A stretch of 64,000 bases of DNA, from contig CM040118.1 in assembly GCA_022559845.1 (NCBI GenBank), positions 444,600,053 through 444,664,052 of the forward strand. The letters run 5' to 3'. How positions within the stretch are numbered: the stretch's first letter is position 1; each line of letters starts with the position of its first letter. Below are positions 35,347 to 45,177 of this stretch, piece by piece. The DNA is from Amorphophallus konjac. Taxonomy: Eukaryota; Streptophyta; Magnoliopsida; Alismatales; Araceae. Made by a program: the position numbers and the translations under genes. Under the pieces are notes generated by a model. That model was not told the origin of the DNA. It saw only the letters and a program-made list of their open reading frames with translations, and did not search any database.

Positions 35347-36907
35347 GAGTTTTGTACTTGTACTCCTCCACCTTCACACCTGTACATGATAGACATGATG
35401 ATATATATATATAAGATTTGAGCTTTTGTTACCTGAGTACTTGTATGGTTGAGGACTTGTGTCTGTGTACTTTTTCTTTCCACGTTCCTCGTGTTTGCTT
35501 TACTTTTGCCCTGTATCTGCGGCTGTGGTTTTCACTTGAACAAACAGGTTAATTCATCTGTTCGACTTGGCCCCTTGCCCGGTGAGCAAAGGGTGTAAAG
35601 ATTTTGACCTTAATAATGGGTCAAGGGGCCAAGCCTTTAATAAGGCAAAATGAAATAATCAAAACTCGGGGATGCCTCATGCAATCACACGTATGCAAAC
35701 AATAATTAAAAGATGTCCAGGCAAGAATGCAATTCATGCAACATGAAGAATTTATTTTTTTTTTTTGTTCTTTTCAGTATGTATATATATTTTTTTGAGG
35801 ATTTTTCTAAAAAACACGCCTTAGATTAGGTCGTTACTCTCTTAAAAGACGCCCTCGGAGACGGCGCTACTGTGAAAAGTTTTTTTTTTGGATTTTGTTG
35901 AAAACACGACCTTCCAAGAGGCGTTATTTTTAAAGAAACGCCTAAGATCTAGACGTGAATAAGCATAAAGGCGCCTTAAACAAAGGCGTTAATTTTTATT
36001 CCTCCCAAATTGGGCTGATAAAGAAATCAAGGTGGTGGGCCCTACTTGGTCATCTTCTAAGTTCCATTAACCTTTCTTGAATAATTAAAAGGGGAATTGG
36101 CGTGAATATGGTTAAACTTATACACAAGATTTCGTACAGTGCATTCTCTTCAGTTTGTCTCGACCATTCTGCTGGTTCATGACTTTCCAAAAAATAAAAG
36201 AGAAGCTATAAGGAAGCTCACAAAAGATTCAAAGATGCCTGAGGCAAAGCTACCTCCCCTATCCTTATGCCTGTTGGGGTTCGGTCTTTGGCGTAGGGAC
36301 GCTTTGTTGCCTTTTTTGCCTCTTCATAATGCATGCATACGCCCAAGGTTTTCCTTGCGGGGACTTTGCCCTCTTGAAATGCTTTTCTTTTCCACCATTT
36401 GACTTTCACTTCGGAATTGATTTGCATTGAATAGATTTGAACTGATGAACAACCTAATTGTACTTGGGCTTTTGTGGCATTTGTTCCCTTTTGGGCCCTG
36501 ACTTCCTCCTACTAAAGCGGTGGATAGGTTTGGCGTTTCTACCTCAAGACCTCTCTTCCTCCCTTGTGGGCCGAAGAAGAAAAGAATGGATATCGTCTTT
36601 CGCCTTTAGTTTGATTTCGACTTTCCATCAGATTTTGCACTGCTTGAGCTCAAGAGTAAAGTGTGTAGTGTGTGCGGGGTCAATTCCCATTTTAAATTAG
36701 CAAGACTGACAAATGGATTTTGGATTTTGACCTTTCGGACCGGTGACCTTTGCATGTTATGTCAGCCCAAAGGGGAGGACCATAAAAGAAAACTCTTTTG
36801 TTTTGGATTTTGGAAATATTCAGATTTTTTTTTTTTTTGGATTATCTGGGAGATTTCTATTTTCTTTGGATTTTTGTGAAGTTTTCAATTTTTGTTTGGA
36901 TTTTTGT
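35347..36907. other. Convergent 3' spacer between PMD gene and pol
   Basis: No coding region is recognised. It holds the inverted repeat at 35566-35633, palindromic units at 35812-35995 (five, for example GCGCC-N9-GGCGT), and T-rich sequence at 36780-36905 resembling 51110-51370 of the older relative. The two transcription units converge here, so both polyadenylation regions must lie in it. Confidence 0.6.
35566..35633. terminator. Perfect 12-bp inverted repeat at convergent gene ends
   Basis: CTTGGCCCCTTG (35566-35577) and CAAGGGGCCAAG (35622-35633) with a 44-bp loop. The older relative has GGCTCAACCCCTTG (50966-50979) and CAAGGGGTGGAGCC (51021-51034) in the same place before pol, with changed stem bases but retained pairing. 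A role in 3'-end formation or insulation is inference. Confidence 0.6.
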
Positions 36908-39900
36908 TCAGGGGTAATATTTCTTGAGATACAAGCCATTCCAGGGGTGAGTTAATTCCTCTCCTTCAGCATTAACCAGTTTATAAGCATTGCCAGGATA
37001 AACATCTTTTATGACAAACGGCCCTTCCCAATTTGGTTGGAGTTTTGAACGAGGGCCACCCGACTTTACAAAAATTCTTTTGATTACCATTTCACCGACT
37101 TTAAATTTTCTCTCAATTACCTTCTTTTGATAAAAACGTGAGAGCCTGTTTTGGTAAACGCGCGCATGCTCAGCGGCGACCAGACGCTTCTCATCTAGGA
37201 GTTCCAATTGGGCAAGGAGTGAATCACGACGTTCATTGATAGAGAGCTCCTCATCCAATTGTACTCGCAGAGACGGGATAAGAATTTCATAAGGGACTAC
37301 GGCCTCCATTCCATAAGTAAGGGCAAAAGGAGTTTGCCCAGTGGGGGTTCGAATGGAAGTGCGGTAGGCCCAAAGAGCTTCAACCAGCTTGTCTGGCCAG
37401 TCCGAGAATTTATTAGCCTCGCACGTCTTCTTAACAATCTTGATTAAAGTCTTATTAGTGGCCTCTGCTTGGCCATTGCCCTGCGGATAATAGGGAGAAG
37501 AATGATGCAATGCAATGTTATACCTGTTGCAGAGATCCTTGAGATCTTGGGAGATAAATTGAGGTCCATTGTCGGTGACGATGGTGCTTGGGATGCCGAA
37601 CCTCGTGATGACGTTCTTCATGATAAATTTGCAGACGGTTGATGCTTTAATCTCCACGTAAGCCTCTGCTTCCGCCCACTTGGTGAAGTACTCCGTTGCC
37701 GTGAGAATGAATGATTTTTGCTTGGTCAGGAGGTTCGAATCACCAAGAGGTCCAATGATATCAAAAGCCCACATGGAAAAAGGCCATGGGGAGGACGTAG
37801 GGTGGAGTGAAGAAGCAGGAGAATGAATCTTGTCGGCGTGCAGTTGGCACTTAACAGACCTTCGAACATAGATAGAACAATCTTCTTCAAGAGTGGGCCA
37901 GTAGAACCCTAGTCTAAGAATCTTCTTAGCTAGCATCTGGCTATTTACATGACCACCACACACACCAGAATGCGCCTCTTCCACAACTTTCCAAGATTCA
38001 TCATCATCGAGGCATCTCAACAAAACACCGGTGAGCCCTCTTCTGTAGAGCACACCTCCAACCAAAGTATAACGTTGAGCCACTCTCCTAATTGCTTTCT
38101 TTTCTTCGGCAGTGGCTTCCTCGGGATAAGACTGATCATTACAGTATCTGGCAATCTCATAATACCAAGGCTTTTCTTCGTCAGCCAACTCTTCTTGCCA
38201 ATCCAATAGCATGACCTCTCTGCCTTCAAGAGCTTCTTTCCGTCTAACCTTCTCAAGCACCTGATCCCTAATATCAAGAAAAGCACGATCCCTAATGGCT
38301 GGAGTATCACGCCGATGAATCAGGGGGACATGAAAATCACGCTCAGGGGGGAAGACTAAAGCGGAGGCTAAAGAAGCAAGTGCGTCGGCCAAAATGTTCT
38401 GGCTACGCGGGACATGAACGAAAATCAATTTAGTGAAGAGTTTGGCATAAGCTGAAGCGAGTTCTTGGTAGGGCTTGAGCTTAGGATTGATAGTGCGGCA
38501 CTTGACCAACACTTGGCGTAGAATAAGCTGACTGTCACCGACAATTCGCAAATGAGTGACACCATATTGATGAGCGGTTTTAAGACCAGCCAAAAGAGCT
38601 TCATACTCGGCTATGTTATTGGTGACGGGAAAAGTGAGCCGAGCAGCAAATGGAATGGTGACTCCTTCGGGTGTTAAGAGAACCATGCCGATCCCTCTTC
38701 CTTGAGAATTAAGAGCTCCATCAAAATGTAACGTCCACATAGGATCATGGGATTGATTAATGGACATTAATTCTTCATCTGGGAGCTCTGAATTGACAGG
38801 ATCAAAGCGTGGGAGAGGGTGGTGAGCAAGATGCTCGGCAATGGCATAACCTTTGATAGCTTTTTGCTGAATGTAAGTGATGTCAAATTGAGAAAGGAAG
38901 CTTTGCCAGCGTGCTAATCGATCAGTAAGGACAGATTTTTCAAGGAGGAATTTGATTGGATTCATGCGAGCAATGAGGTGAACCTCGTGAGCTAGAAAAT
39001 AGTGTTTTAACTTCTGAACTACCCAAACCAAAGCTGCACAAGTCTTTTCCATGGCTGAGTATCTCTGCTCACAGGGGTTAAGGAGTTTAGATAAGTAGTA
39101 TGCTGCCCTCTCTTTACCTTCCTCATCCACTTGAGCTAAGACAGCACCTACGGAGTCATCCAGGACTGAAACATAGAGAATAAGTGGTTTGCCTGGAATT
39201 GGCGGCCTCAGGACAGGAGGGTTGACCAAATAATCCTTCAATCCGTCAAAGGCTGCCTGACATTTATCATCCCAATTAAACTTGACTCCCGGCTTAGTAA
39301 GCTCGTAAAACGGCCTACACCTCTGCGAGTGCTGGGAGATGAAGCGGCGAATGAATTGCAACCTCCCGATTAATCCTCGAACTTCCTTCAGATTCTTGGG
39401 AGGAGGCATATCTCTAATGGCCTTTGCCTTGTTGGGATCAACCTCAATTCCCCTCTTGCTAACAATAAATCCAAGTAATTTCCCCGAAGAAACGCCAAAT
39501 ACGCACTTCTTGGGGTTCATTTTTAAATGAAATTCTCGTGATCTCTGCAAAACCTTAGCCAGAACCCCAGGATGCTCAATCCTTGTTCTTGATTTCACAA
39601 CCAGGTCGTCCACATACACCTCAATATAAATATGAATCATGTCATGAAAAATTGCCATCATGGCCCTTTGATAAGTGGCTCCAGCATTCTTAAGTCCAAA
39701 GGGCATAACCACATAACAATATGTGCCCCATGGTGTAGTGAATGAAGTTTTCTCCTGGTCTTCTTCAGCTAGACGAATCTGATTATAGCCTGAAAAGCCG
39801 TCCATGAAAGAAAGAGTCTCAAATCCTGCCGTGTTATCAATCAGCACATCAATATGAGGGAGGGGGAAGTCATCCTTAGGACACGCCCGGTTGAGGTCCC

Positions 39901-40714
39901 GAAAATCTATGGAAATTCGAACTTTTCCATCTTTCTTCATAACCGGGACAATGTTAGCCACCCAATTGGGATAGAGGACGACTCTAACGAATCTAGCCTT
40001 ATGGAGTTTATCGACCTCTTCTTTCATTTTCAAAGCCATGCTAGGGTGGAAACGCCTCAACCGTTGTTTTACCGGGACAGATCCTGGCTTAAGTGTAAGA
40101 CGGTGTTCAACGAGCGCAGGGTCTAATCCAGGCATATCTTCATAGCTCCATGCGAACGTGTCCTTGTATTCTTGAAGAACTAAGATGAGCGCCTTCTCTT
40201 CGGAGGGCGGCAAATTTTTACTTATGAGGACAATCCTAGGGTCTTCCTCGGTACTCAAGTTGATTTCTTTGGTAGGTTCTTCTACTGAGGCTGATGGTTC
40301 GTCGAATCTTCTTATACCACTAGCAAAAGCATCAGCCTCGTCCTCATATTCTTCATAACTTTCATCCCCTTCTTCAATAGGGTCTTCATCATTCATGATT
40401 TCATAAACGCCCAAACCCTCATAAGAAGCAACAAAATCTTCAATTTCTAATTCTGGCAGGATAATCGGATCTTCCACAAACTCAGGGAGAGCTAAACAAG
40501 CTTGGCATCTAACGGCCAATTCCAACAAAAATCTGCGAGGAATCTGCTTACCCTTGGCCTTCTTGTGTGAATCTACCCCATGAATTTTATTAGAGGAAGA
40601 AGGGGAGGAAGAGCAATTAGCTTGATTATAAGGGAAAGAAGGAGGTGAAAAAGTGGATACAGGAGGTGATACAGGGGAGGGCCCCTCATCGGAGGGGGAG
40701 AAGAGACTTACCAA
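36908..40714 (-). CDS. Tat-lineage pol: RT, RNase H, second (archaeal-type) RNase H, integrase
   Basis: 1268-codon open frame. Domains by residue: RT about 205-450 with YVDDLVV at 367-373; gypsy RNase H/connection about 505-600, lacking the usual first catalytic Asp (LYVSV instead of LYTDA); aRNase H about 659-785 with FDGALNS, NNIAEYEALL, GDSQL and ADALASLA, all four catalytic acids kept; integrase zinc region 914-956; core with AFDIIG (984), TDNGPQF (1048) and GNGQAEATNK. One zinc ligand is lost (RRSVKCQ where CHKCQ is usual). The frame has no ATG at its 5' end and opens at a splice-donor-like sequence, so it must be reached by splicing, frameshifting or an internal start. No stop or frameshift within it. 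Confidence 0.95.
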   Translation of the reverse strand: MVSLFSPSDEGPSPVSPPVSTFSPPSFPYNQANCSSSPSSSNKIHGVDSHKKAKGKQIPRRFLLELAVRCQACLALPEFVEDPIILPELEIEDFVASYEGLGVYEIMNDEDPIEEGDESYEEYEDEADAFASGIRRFDEPSASVEEPTKEINLSTEEDPRIVLISKNLPPSEEKALILVLQEYKDTFAWSYEDMPGLDPALVEHRLTLKPGSVPVKQRLRRFHPSMALKMKEEVDKLHKARFVRVVLYPNWVANIVPVMKKDGKVRISIDFRDLNRACPKDDFPLPHIDVLIDNTAGFETLSFMDGFSGYNQIRLAEEDQEKTSFTTPWGTYCYVVMPFGLKNAGATYQRAMMAIFHDMIHIYIEVYVDDLVVKSRTRIEHPGVLAKVLQRSREFHLKMNPKKCVFGVSSGKLLGFIVSKRGIEVDPNKAKAIRDMPPPKNLKEVRGLIGRLQFIRRFISQHSQRCRPFYELTKPGVKFNWDDKCQAAFDGLKDYLVNPPVLRPPIPGKPLILYVSVLDDSVGAVLAQVDEEGKERAAYYLSKLLNPCEQRYSAMEKTCAALVWVVQKLKHYFLAHEVHLIARMNPIKFLLEKSVLTDRLARWQSFLSQFDITYIQQKAIKGYAIAEHLAHHPLPRFDPVNSELPDEELMSINQSHDPMWTLHFDGALNSQGRGIGMVLLTPEGVTIPFAARLTFPVTNNIAEYEALLAGLKTAHQYGVTHLRIVGDSQLILRQVLVKCRTINPKLKPYQELASAYAKLFTKLIFVHVPRSQNILADALASLASALVFPPERDFHVPLIHRRDTPAIRDRAFLDIRDQVLEKVRRKEALEGREVMLLDWQEELADEEKPWYYEIARYCNDQSYPEEATAEEKKAIRRVAQRYTLVGGVLYRRGLTGVLLRCLDDDESWKVVEEAHSGVCGGHVNSQMLAKKILRLGFYWPTLEEDCSIYVRRSVKCQLHADKIHSPASSLHPTSSPWPFSMWAFDIIGPLGDSNLLTKQKSFILTATEYFTKWAEAEAYVEIKASTVCKFIMKNVITRFGIPSTIVTDNGPQFISQDLKDLCNRYNIALHHSSPYYPQGNGQAEATNKTLIKIVKKTCEANKFSDWPDKLVEALWAYRTSIRTPTGQTPFALTYGMEAVVPYEILIPSLRVQLDEELSINERRDSLLAQLELLDEKRLVAAEHARVYQNRLSRFYQKKVIERKFKVGEMVIKRIFVKSGGPRSKLQPNWEGPFVIKDVYPGNAYKLVNAEGEELTHPWNGLYLKKYYP

Positions 40715-41709
40715 GGAATCTTGGAAGAGCGGCCCCTGGGTCGGGACGCGCTCGGGAGAAAAGTATGAGGTCTCCTCAACAGAAATGGAGGATTGGAAAA
40801 TTGGGAAATCGGCGTTTTTTTTTCATTTTTATCTTTTCCGTCGTTTTTATTTTCTTTTTCAAGTAAAAAGCAATGCGAGGGGAGAATAGCGGGGGGAGTG
40901 GAGATTGCAAGTTTGGAGAAAGATTCAATCAAAGATGGCCCATACGGGGGTGAGATGGAGATTTCGGAAAATCGCTCGAGGAGCGAAGGAGCAATAGGGA
41001 AGGAAATCTGAATTGAATTGGGAGATAAGTTGATGGAAATCGGTGGTGGTCGCGGCACGTGACCGAACCCACGGGAATAGAGAGAAACCAACACAGACGG
41101 ATGCACAGAAGTGAGGGAGAAAAGGCCAGCCCACAGTCTATCCACGGAGAATCCTTCTTCAAAGGGGACATCTGGTTCTCCCGTATCTGTGTAGTCACTT
41201 AACATCTGCCTTTTATCTGTAATTGCGGCAGGCGTTTCAATCAGTTCTTGAATCAATGGCGGCCATTCTGGATCTGTTGGCATGAACAGGCGGCTTAAAA
41301 AGAAAGTGATATCATTCATGTCAAACCACCTGTACCAGTCACATTCCGGGTCACCCATTTTTCTTCTTTTATCTGGCCTTAAAGTCTCCAAGGCTTTGTA
41401 AGTGGCCAGTGGGGCAATGTGCCGCGCAAACTGTCTAGCGTGCACATCCTGACAATCAAGCAATGATGTAATGACGGTAGTTTGTTCATTGTTTTGAACG
41501 CCACCGGTGACAAAATGTGTCTTTAAAGTCCAGGTGAGTGGCTGGCGATCTGGCTTGAAGGTGGATGTCATAACAGCCCACGGCTCTCCTTCATTCTTGT
41601 CCGGTGCTTTGTAGCCTAAGCCGCCTCGTGCAATCACTTTTTGAGGCTTAATGGGCCTAATCTTGCCCTGGAGTTTGGCGCCCAGGCCCTTACCATCTTG
41701 ATATCCCAT
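40708..41709 (-). CDS. G-patch-like frame between protease and RT, ending at a splice-donor match
   Basis: In the same frame as gag-protease and separated from it by a single TAG (41727-41725). It begins MGYQDGKGLGAKLQGKIRPI, a G-patch-type motif (residues 1-20) also known next to protease in plant gypsy elements. The rest (about residues 40-220) is unknown, and the last 100 residues look like non-coding AT/CT-rich sequence read through. It ends at CCTTGGTAAGTC (40711), a near-perfect donor site overlapping the start of the pol frame. Ogre-type Tat elements remove an intron at this point; I infer the same but could not place an in-phase acceptor. Confidence 0.65.
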   Translation of the reverse strand: MGYQDGKGLGAKLQGKIRPIKPQKVIARGGLGYKAPDKNEGEPWAVMTSTFKPDRQPLTWTLKTHFVTGGVQNNEQTTVITSLLDCQDVHARQFARHIAPLATYKALETLRPDKRRKMGDPECDWYRWFDMNDITFFLSRLFMPTDPEWPPLIQELIETPAAITDKRQMLSDYTDTGEPDVPFEEGFSVDRLWAGLFSLTSVHPSVLVSLYSRGFGHVPRPPPISINLSPNSIQISFPIAPSLLERFSEISISPPYGPSLIESFSKLAISTPPAILPSHCFLLEKENKNDGKDKNEKKTPISQFSNPPFLLRRPHTFLPSASRPRGRSSKIPW

Positions 41710-41724
41710 CCTTATCAGAATGTT

Positions 41725-44700
41725 CTAGCCGGGGGTATTCATCATATTTTTCTTTTTCTTCTTCCCCTTAGAAGGCAGGGGTGTCATGGCAACGGTGGTA
41801 ACAGTCTCAGATAGCATCGGTCGTGGACAGTGAATGTCCAACACAGATAATAATGGCTTATTGGCTGGCCACATGGAAGGAACTGACGAAGCTACATGTA
41901 TGTCCTCCTCTGGTAAGATCGGCACGCTGGTCACTTTGATGATGCGGCCCTTGTGCGGAAACTTGAGGCACTGATGGTTTGTAGAGGGCACTGCGTCAAG
42001 CTGCTGAATATAAGGGCGACCCAAGATACCATTAAAGGTCGGGTCCATATCTAGAATGTGGAAATCTGCCGTAATGGTGGCTGGACCCAAGCTGACTTTG
42101 AGAGTAATCATACCCAGAGGGGGTTTCTTTGTATTGTCATATGCAGTGACAGTAATGGTGGACGGCCGTATCTGGTTCTCAGGGATACCGCATAGCTTTA
42201 GAGTGCTCGGAGGCAACACATTGATAGATGCACCGGTGTCTACCAAACACTGCTTAACAGCTACTTTGTTGATATCAACCGTGATACATAGGGCATACTT
42301 TCTTGCTGGTAGAGGTGCTAACTCATGTTCATGGAATGTGATTGCCGGCTGACTGCTGGTAGGGGTTAAGACTGTAATTATCTGTTCAACCGGAAGGTCC
42401 TCATTGACCATGACCTTCTGCAGGTATTCCTTCAAGGCCAGCTGATGAGTGGTGGACCTCTTGATTAATTCAAGAATGGAGATTCTGGCTGGAGTGCGAT
42501 CCAGGTGCTTTAACAGATCATACTGAGTTCCCGGCACTGAATCTTGTTCCTGTTCTTGCTCTTGTGGCCCCTGCACGGGCTCTAACTCTTTCTGTGGGAA
42601 AACACGGTGGAACATCCGTCCACTACGGAGCGGCGCTACGCCTTGGCGCGCCTCTGTCGGGGCAACATTAGGGGGAGGGTTGGAAGAGGAGGAAGGAATG
42701 TTGGTAGCAGAGATCCTGCTAGGGGATACCAAAGGGGAATTCAATAAAAGGGGCGCCCCCGTAGGAGGCGTAGTAGCGGTGTTTAATAAAGATGCCCCCG
42801 CGGGAGGCATGGGAGGAGTATTTGAAGAAGGTGCCCTCGCCGGAGGCGTGACAGAAGAAAGGGATATCCGAATGCGAGGGGTATTGGCAGGTGGTGGAAT
42901 AAGGAGAGATCGTGGCACAAAAGATGGTTGTGCTGGCGGTGGAGGAACTCTTGTCGGTGTAGGGGTGGTAGAGGGGGTAGCAGGTGCTGTCGGTGAGCGG
43001 AGTAGGAGTGGCCTGGAGGTTGCGGAAATGGCATGTTGCCGTGGTGGTAAGCGGTCAAGAAGAGAGCGAGCCGGCAAGGTCGCGGAATTGGTGGTGGTAG
43101 GTGGGTTGACGGGGCGTAAAAGAGAACGTCCTGATAGGAGATTAGAAGGAGAAGGAGGAACGCGCAAAAGGCGCGGAGTAGTTTGATTTTGGTTTGGATC
43201 ATGGTGTAATGCCCCGACAGAGGCGTTTTCTTCGTGCCATCCCTGCCCTCTCTCCACCTCGTAGAGAGACGTGACAGGGTTCACGTGTTGATTAGGAGCG
43301 TGCTCCGACAATGGATTACGGACAATCCCCATATCCTGCTGGGGTGCTGGAGCTTGCTGTGGCGGTGCTTGCTGCGGAGCTGGCTGTTGTTGATTTTGCT
43401 GTTGCCGATGCGGCCTTCTCTCTTTCATGGTGGCGATGACTTGTCTCATTTCATCCCAATTAATGCCACCCTGGTCATTCAAATCGTAAATATGATCTCT
43501 GAAATGGAAACAACGATCAAGGTTGTGACCAGGGGCGCGGTGAAATGCACAGTAACGGGATGTGTCAACATTGTCGGGCCACACCGTTCTTTCTTTTGGT
43601 AGGACGAGCAGGTTGGCGGCCATCAAAGCATTAAAAATGTCAGGGAGACTCTCTGGGAGTGGTGGGTAATGAGCCCTCTTGGGGCCTAGTGGTGGTCTCC
43701 GTTGTTGTTGACTATAGTTGGAAGGTGGGGGAACCTGGTGGTATTGTGGTGGTGCTGAAGGGTCGGTGCGAGGCGCTTGGTTCGGTAATGGAGCAAAAGA
43801 AGGTTGGGGTGTGAAGTGGCGCTGTGGAGCGGAGGTAACATGGGGGTTCTGCTGTGGAGATGGCGGAGGTCGTGGGTTTGACTGGTGGTGGGGGTGACCA
43901 ACTACGCCAACCTGCTCGTTTGTGACAGTGCCCTCAGTTGTGGGCCCACTGTTGACATTTACATTCTTTTTAAACAGCCGAGGCTTCGGCTCAAACATGC
44001 CCATGATGGGCGAATCCTTCATTTGTGTTTGTATATAACGAGCTCTTTCATAGAGCTCTTCCATCGTTGTCAGCCGATTCATGGCCAAAATGTGCCGGAA
44101 TTGAGGAGTTGCATTAGAAATGACCATTTTTACTTGCTCTTGTTCCGACAATGTGTCCTTCAATTTCTCGGCCATAGACCGCCACCTGTCAGCAAATATA
44201 ATGAAGTCTTCATCGGGCTTCATTTTCTCAGCGACCAGATCTGTAACAGAAAGGGAAGGTCCCACCCGGTCTCTGTACTTTTGCAAGAATTTCCTTTGGA
44301 TAACATCAAAGTCACCGGCATCAGCTGGCTCCAGAGAATAAAACCATTCGAGGGCGGGTCCCTCAAGAGATCTTCTGAATAAATAGGCCAGAGATGCCTT
44401 ATTGTCTTGCCAGAAAGAAGTCTCATATCGGAAATCCTTTAAATGAATGAAGGGGTTACCGGTCCCATTATATCGCCGGAAATTCGGCATTTCAGAAGGT
44501 GGTAAATGGAACACTGGCAACGTAGGAAGAGAAATTTCCGGAGCATTCTTAGTTGCCGTAACCTTCTTGAGCTGCTCCTCCATGCTGGCTAGCTTCTGAA
44601 GCAAAAGAGTGTTGGTATCGGGCTCGACTGGGGCCTGGTTTTGAATAAAAGAATGTGGCATAGGCGTTCGTAGAACCCGAGGAGGTTGTGAGGATTGATG

Positions 44701-45177
44701 CCTGACTGCTGAATAGCTCGCCTGCTGGGCCGGCATGGCCGCAGTAGGTGTTTGCGGACGAGAGGAGGGAGGATGCAAGACCGCCTGGTCATTAATGATT
44801 TGATGGCCACTCACGGCCGGAGGGGGATTAGAAGAAGAAGAAAGGACGGATTTCCCCTTTAAGGCGGCCTGAATGGCTTGCCGTTGGGAGTCGTCCAACT
44901 GGGAGAGAGCTTGGATCAAATCTGAGACATTAATGGATGGGGAAGGGTTCCCCGAAGTGTTGGAAGATGGAACTTGAGACGAAGGGTCCGCCTCATGGAC
45001 AGTGGTATCGACCACATGAACTTGTGAGTGATGGGGGTGAGGAGGAAGGTTGTTCCCCTCATAATAAAAAGAATCCTGAGGAGGGTCCTCATATTGACCA
45101 AATATGTTGTCATTCTCATCATCATAGGAGTACCCGTGGCCTGACATGTTGATGGTTTTACCTGAACGGAGCTTCAT
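41725..45177 (-). CDS. Tat-lineage gag-protease polyprotein
   Basis: 1150 residues from ATG at 45177. The N-terminus is Pro/Ser-rich (1-190), followed by a retrotransposon gag domain at about 225-395 (GTGNPFIHLKDFRYET, EGPALEWFYSL). A single metal-binding motif lies at 543-556 (CAFHRAPGHNLDRC, CX2HX4HX4C rather than the classic knuckle). A long Pro/Gln-rich linker follows (560-900). The aspartic protease has VDTGAS at 979-984 and ILGRPYIQQL about 70 residues on. A lysine-rich tail ends at a TAG. No disabling mutation inside. It would form virus-like particles and process the polyprotein. Confidence 0.95.
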   Translation of the reverse strand: MKLRSGKTINMSGHGYSYDDENDNIFGQYEDPPQDSFYYEGNNLPPHPHHSQVHVVDTTVHEADPSSQVPSSNTSGNPSPSINVSDLIQALSQLDDSQRQAIQAALKGKSVLSSSSNPPPAVSGHQIINDQAVLHPPSSRPQTPTAAMPAQQASYSAVRHQSSQPPRVLRTPMPHSFIQNQAPVEPDTNTLLLQKLASMEEQLKKVTATKNAPEISLPTLPVFHLPPSEMPNFRRYNGTGNPFIHLKDFRYETSFWQDNKASLAYLFRRSLEGPALEWFYSLEPADAGDFDVIQRKFLQKYRDRVGPSLSVTDLVAEKMKPDEDFIIFADRWRSMAEKLKDTLSEQEQVKMVISNATPQFRHILAMNRLTTMEELYERARYIQTQMKDSPIMGMFEPKPRLFKKNVNVNSGPTTEGTVTNEQVGVVGHPHHQSNPRPPPSPQQNPHVTSAPQRHFTPQPSFAPLPNQAPRTDPSAPPQYHQVPPPSNYSQQQRRPPLGPKRAHYPPLPESLPDIFNALMAANLLVLPKERTVWPDNVDTSRYCAFHRAPGHNLDRCFHFRDHIYDLNDQGGINWDEMRQVIATMKERRPHRQQQNQQQPAPQQAPPQQAPAPQQDMGIVRNPLSEHAPNQHVNPVTSLYEVERGQGWHEENASVGALHHDPNQNQTTPRLLRVPPSPSNLLSGRSLLRPVNPPTTTNSATLPARSLLDRLPPRQHAISATSRPLLLRSPTAPATPSTTPTPTRVPPPPAQPSFVPRSLLIPPPANTPRIRISLSSVTPPARAPSSNTPPMPPAGASLLNTATTPPTGAPLLLNSPLVSPSRISATNIPSSSSNPPPNVAPTEARQGVAPLRSGRMFHRVFPQKELEPVQGPQEQEQEQDSVPGTQYDLLKHLDRTPARISILELIKRSTTHQLALKEYLQKVMVNEDLPVEQIITVLTPTSSQPAITFHEHELAPLPARKYALCITVDINKVAVKQCLVDTGASINVLPPSTLKLCGIPENQIRPSTITVTAYDNTKKPPLGMITLKVSLGPATITADFHILDMDPTFNGILGRPYIQQLDAVPSTNHQCLKFPHKGRIIKVTSVPILPEEDIHVASSVPSMWPANKPLLSVLDIHCPRPMLSETVTTVAMTPLPSKGKKKKKNMMNTPG

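Noticed and set aside
40708..41709. Envelope-like gene between protease and RT
   Set aside because: No signal peptide, membrane segment or envelope motif; position and G-patch motif fit a pol-junction segment instead.
42680..43186. Plus-strand 168-residue Gly/Glu-rich frame
   Set aside because: Antisense shadow of the Pro-rich linker of the gag-protease polyprotein.
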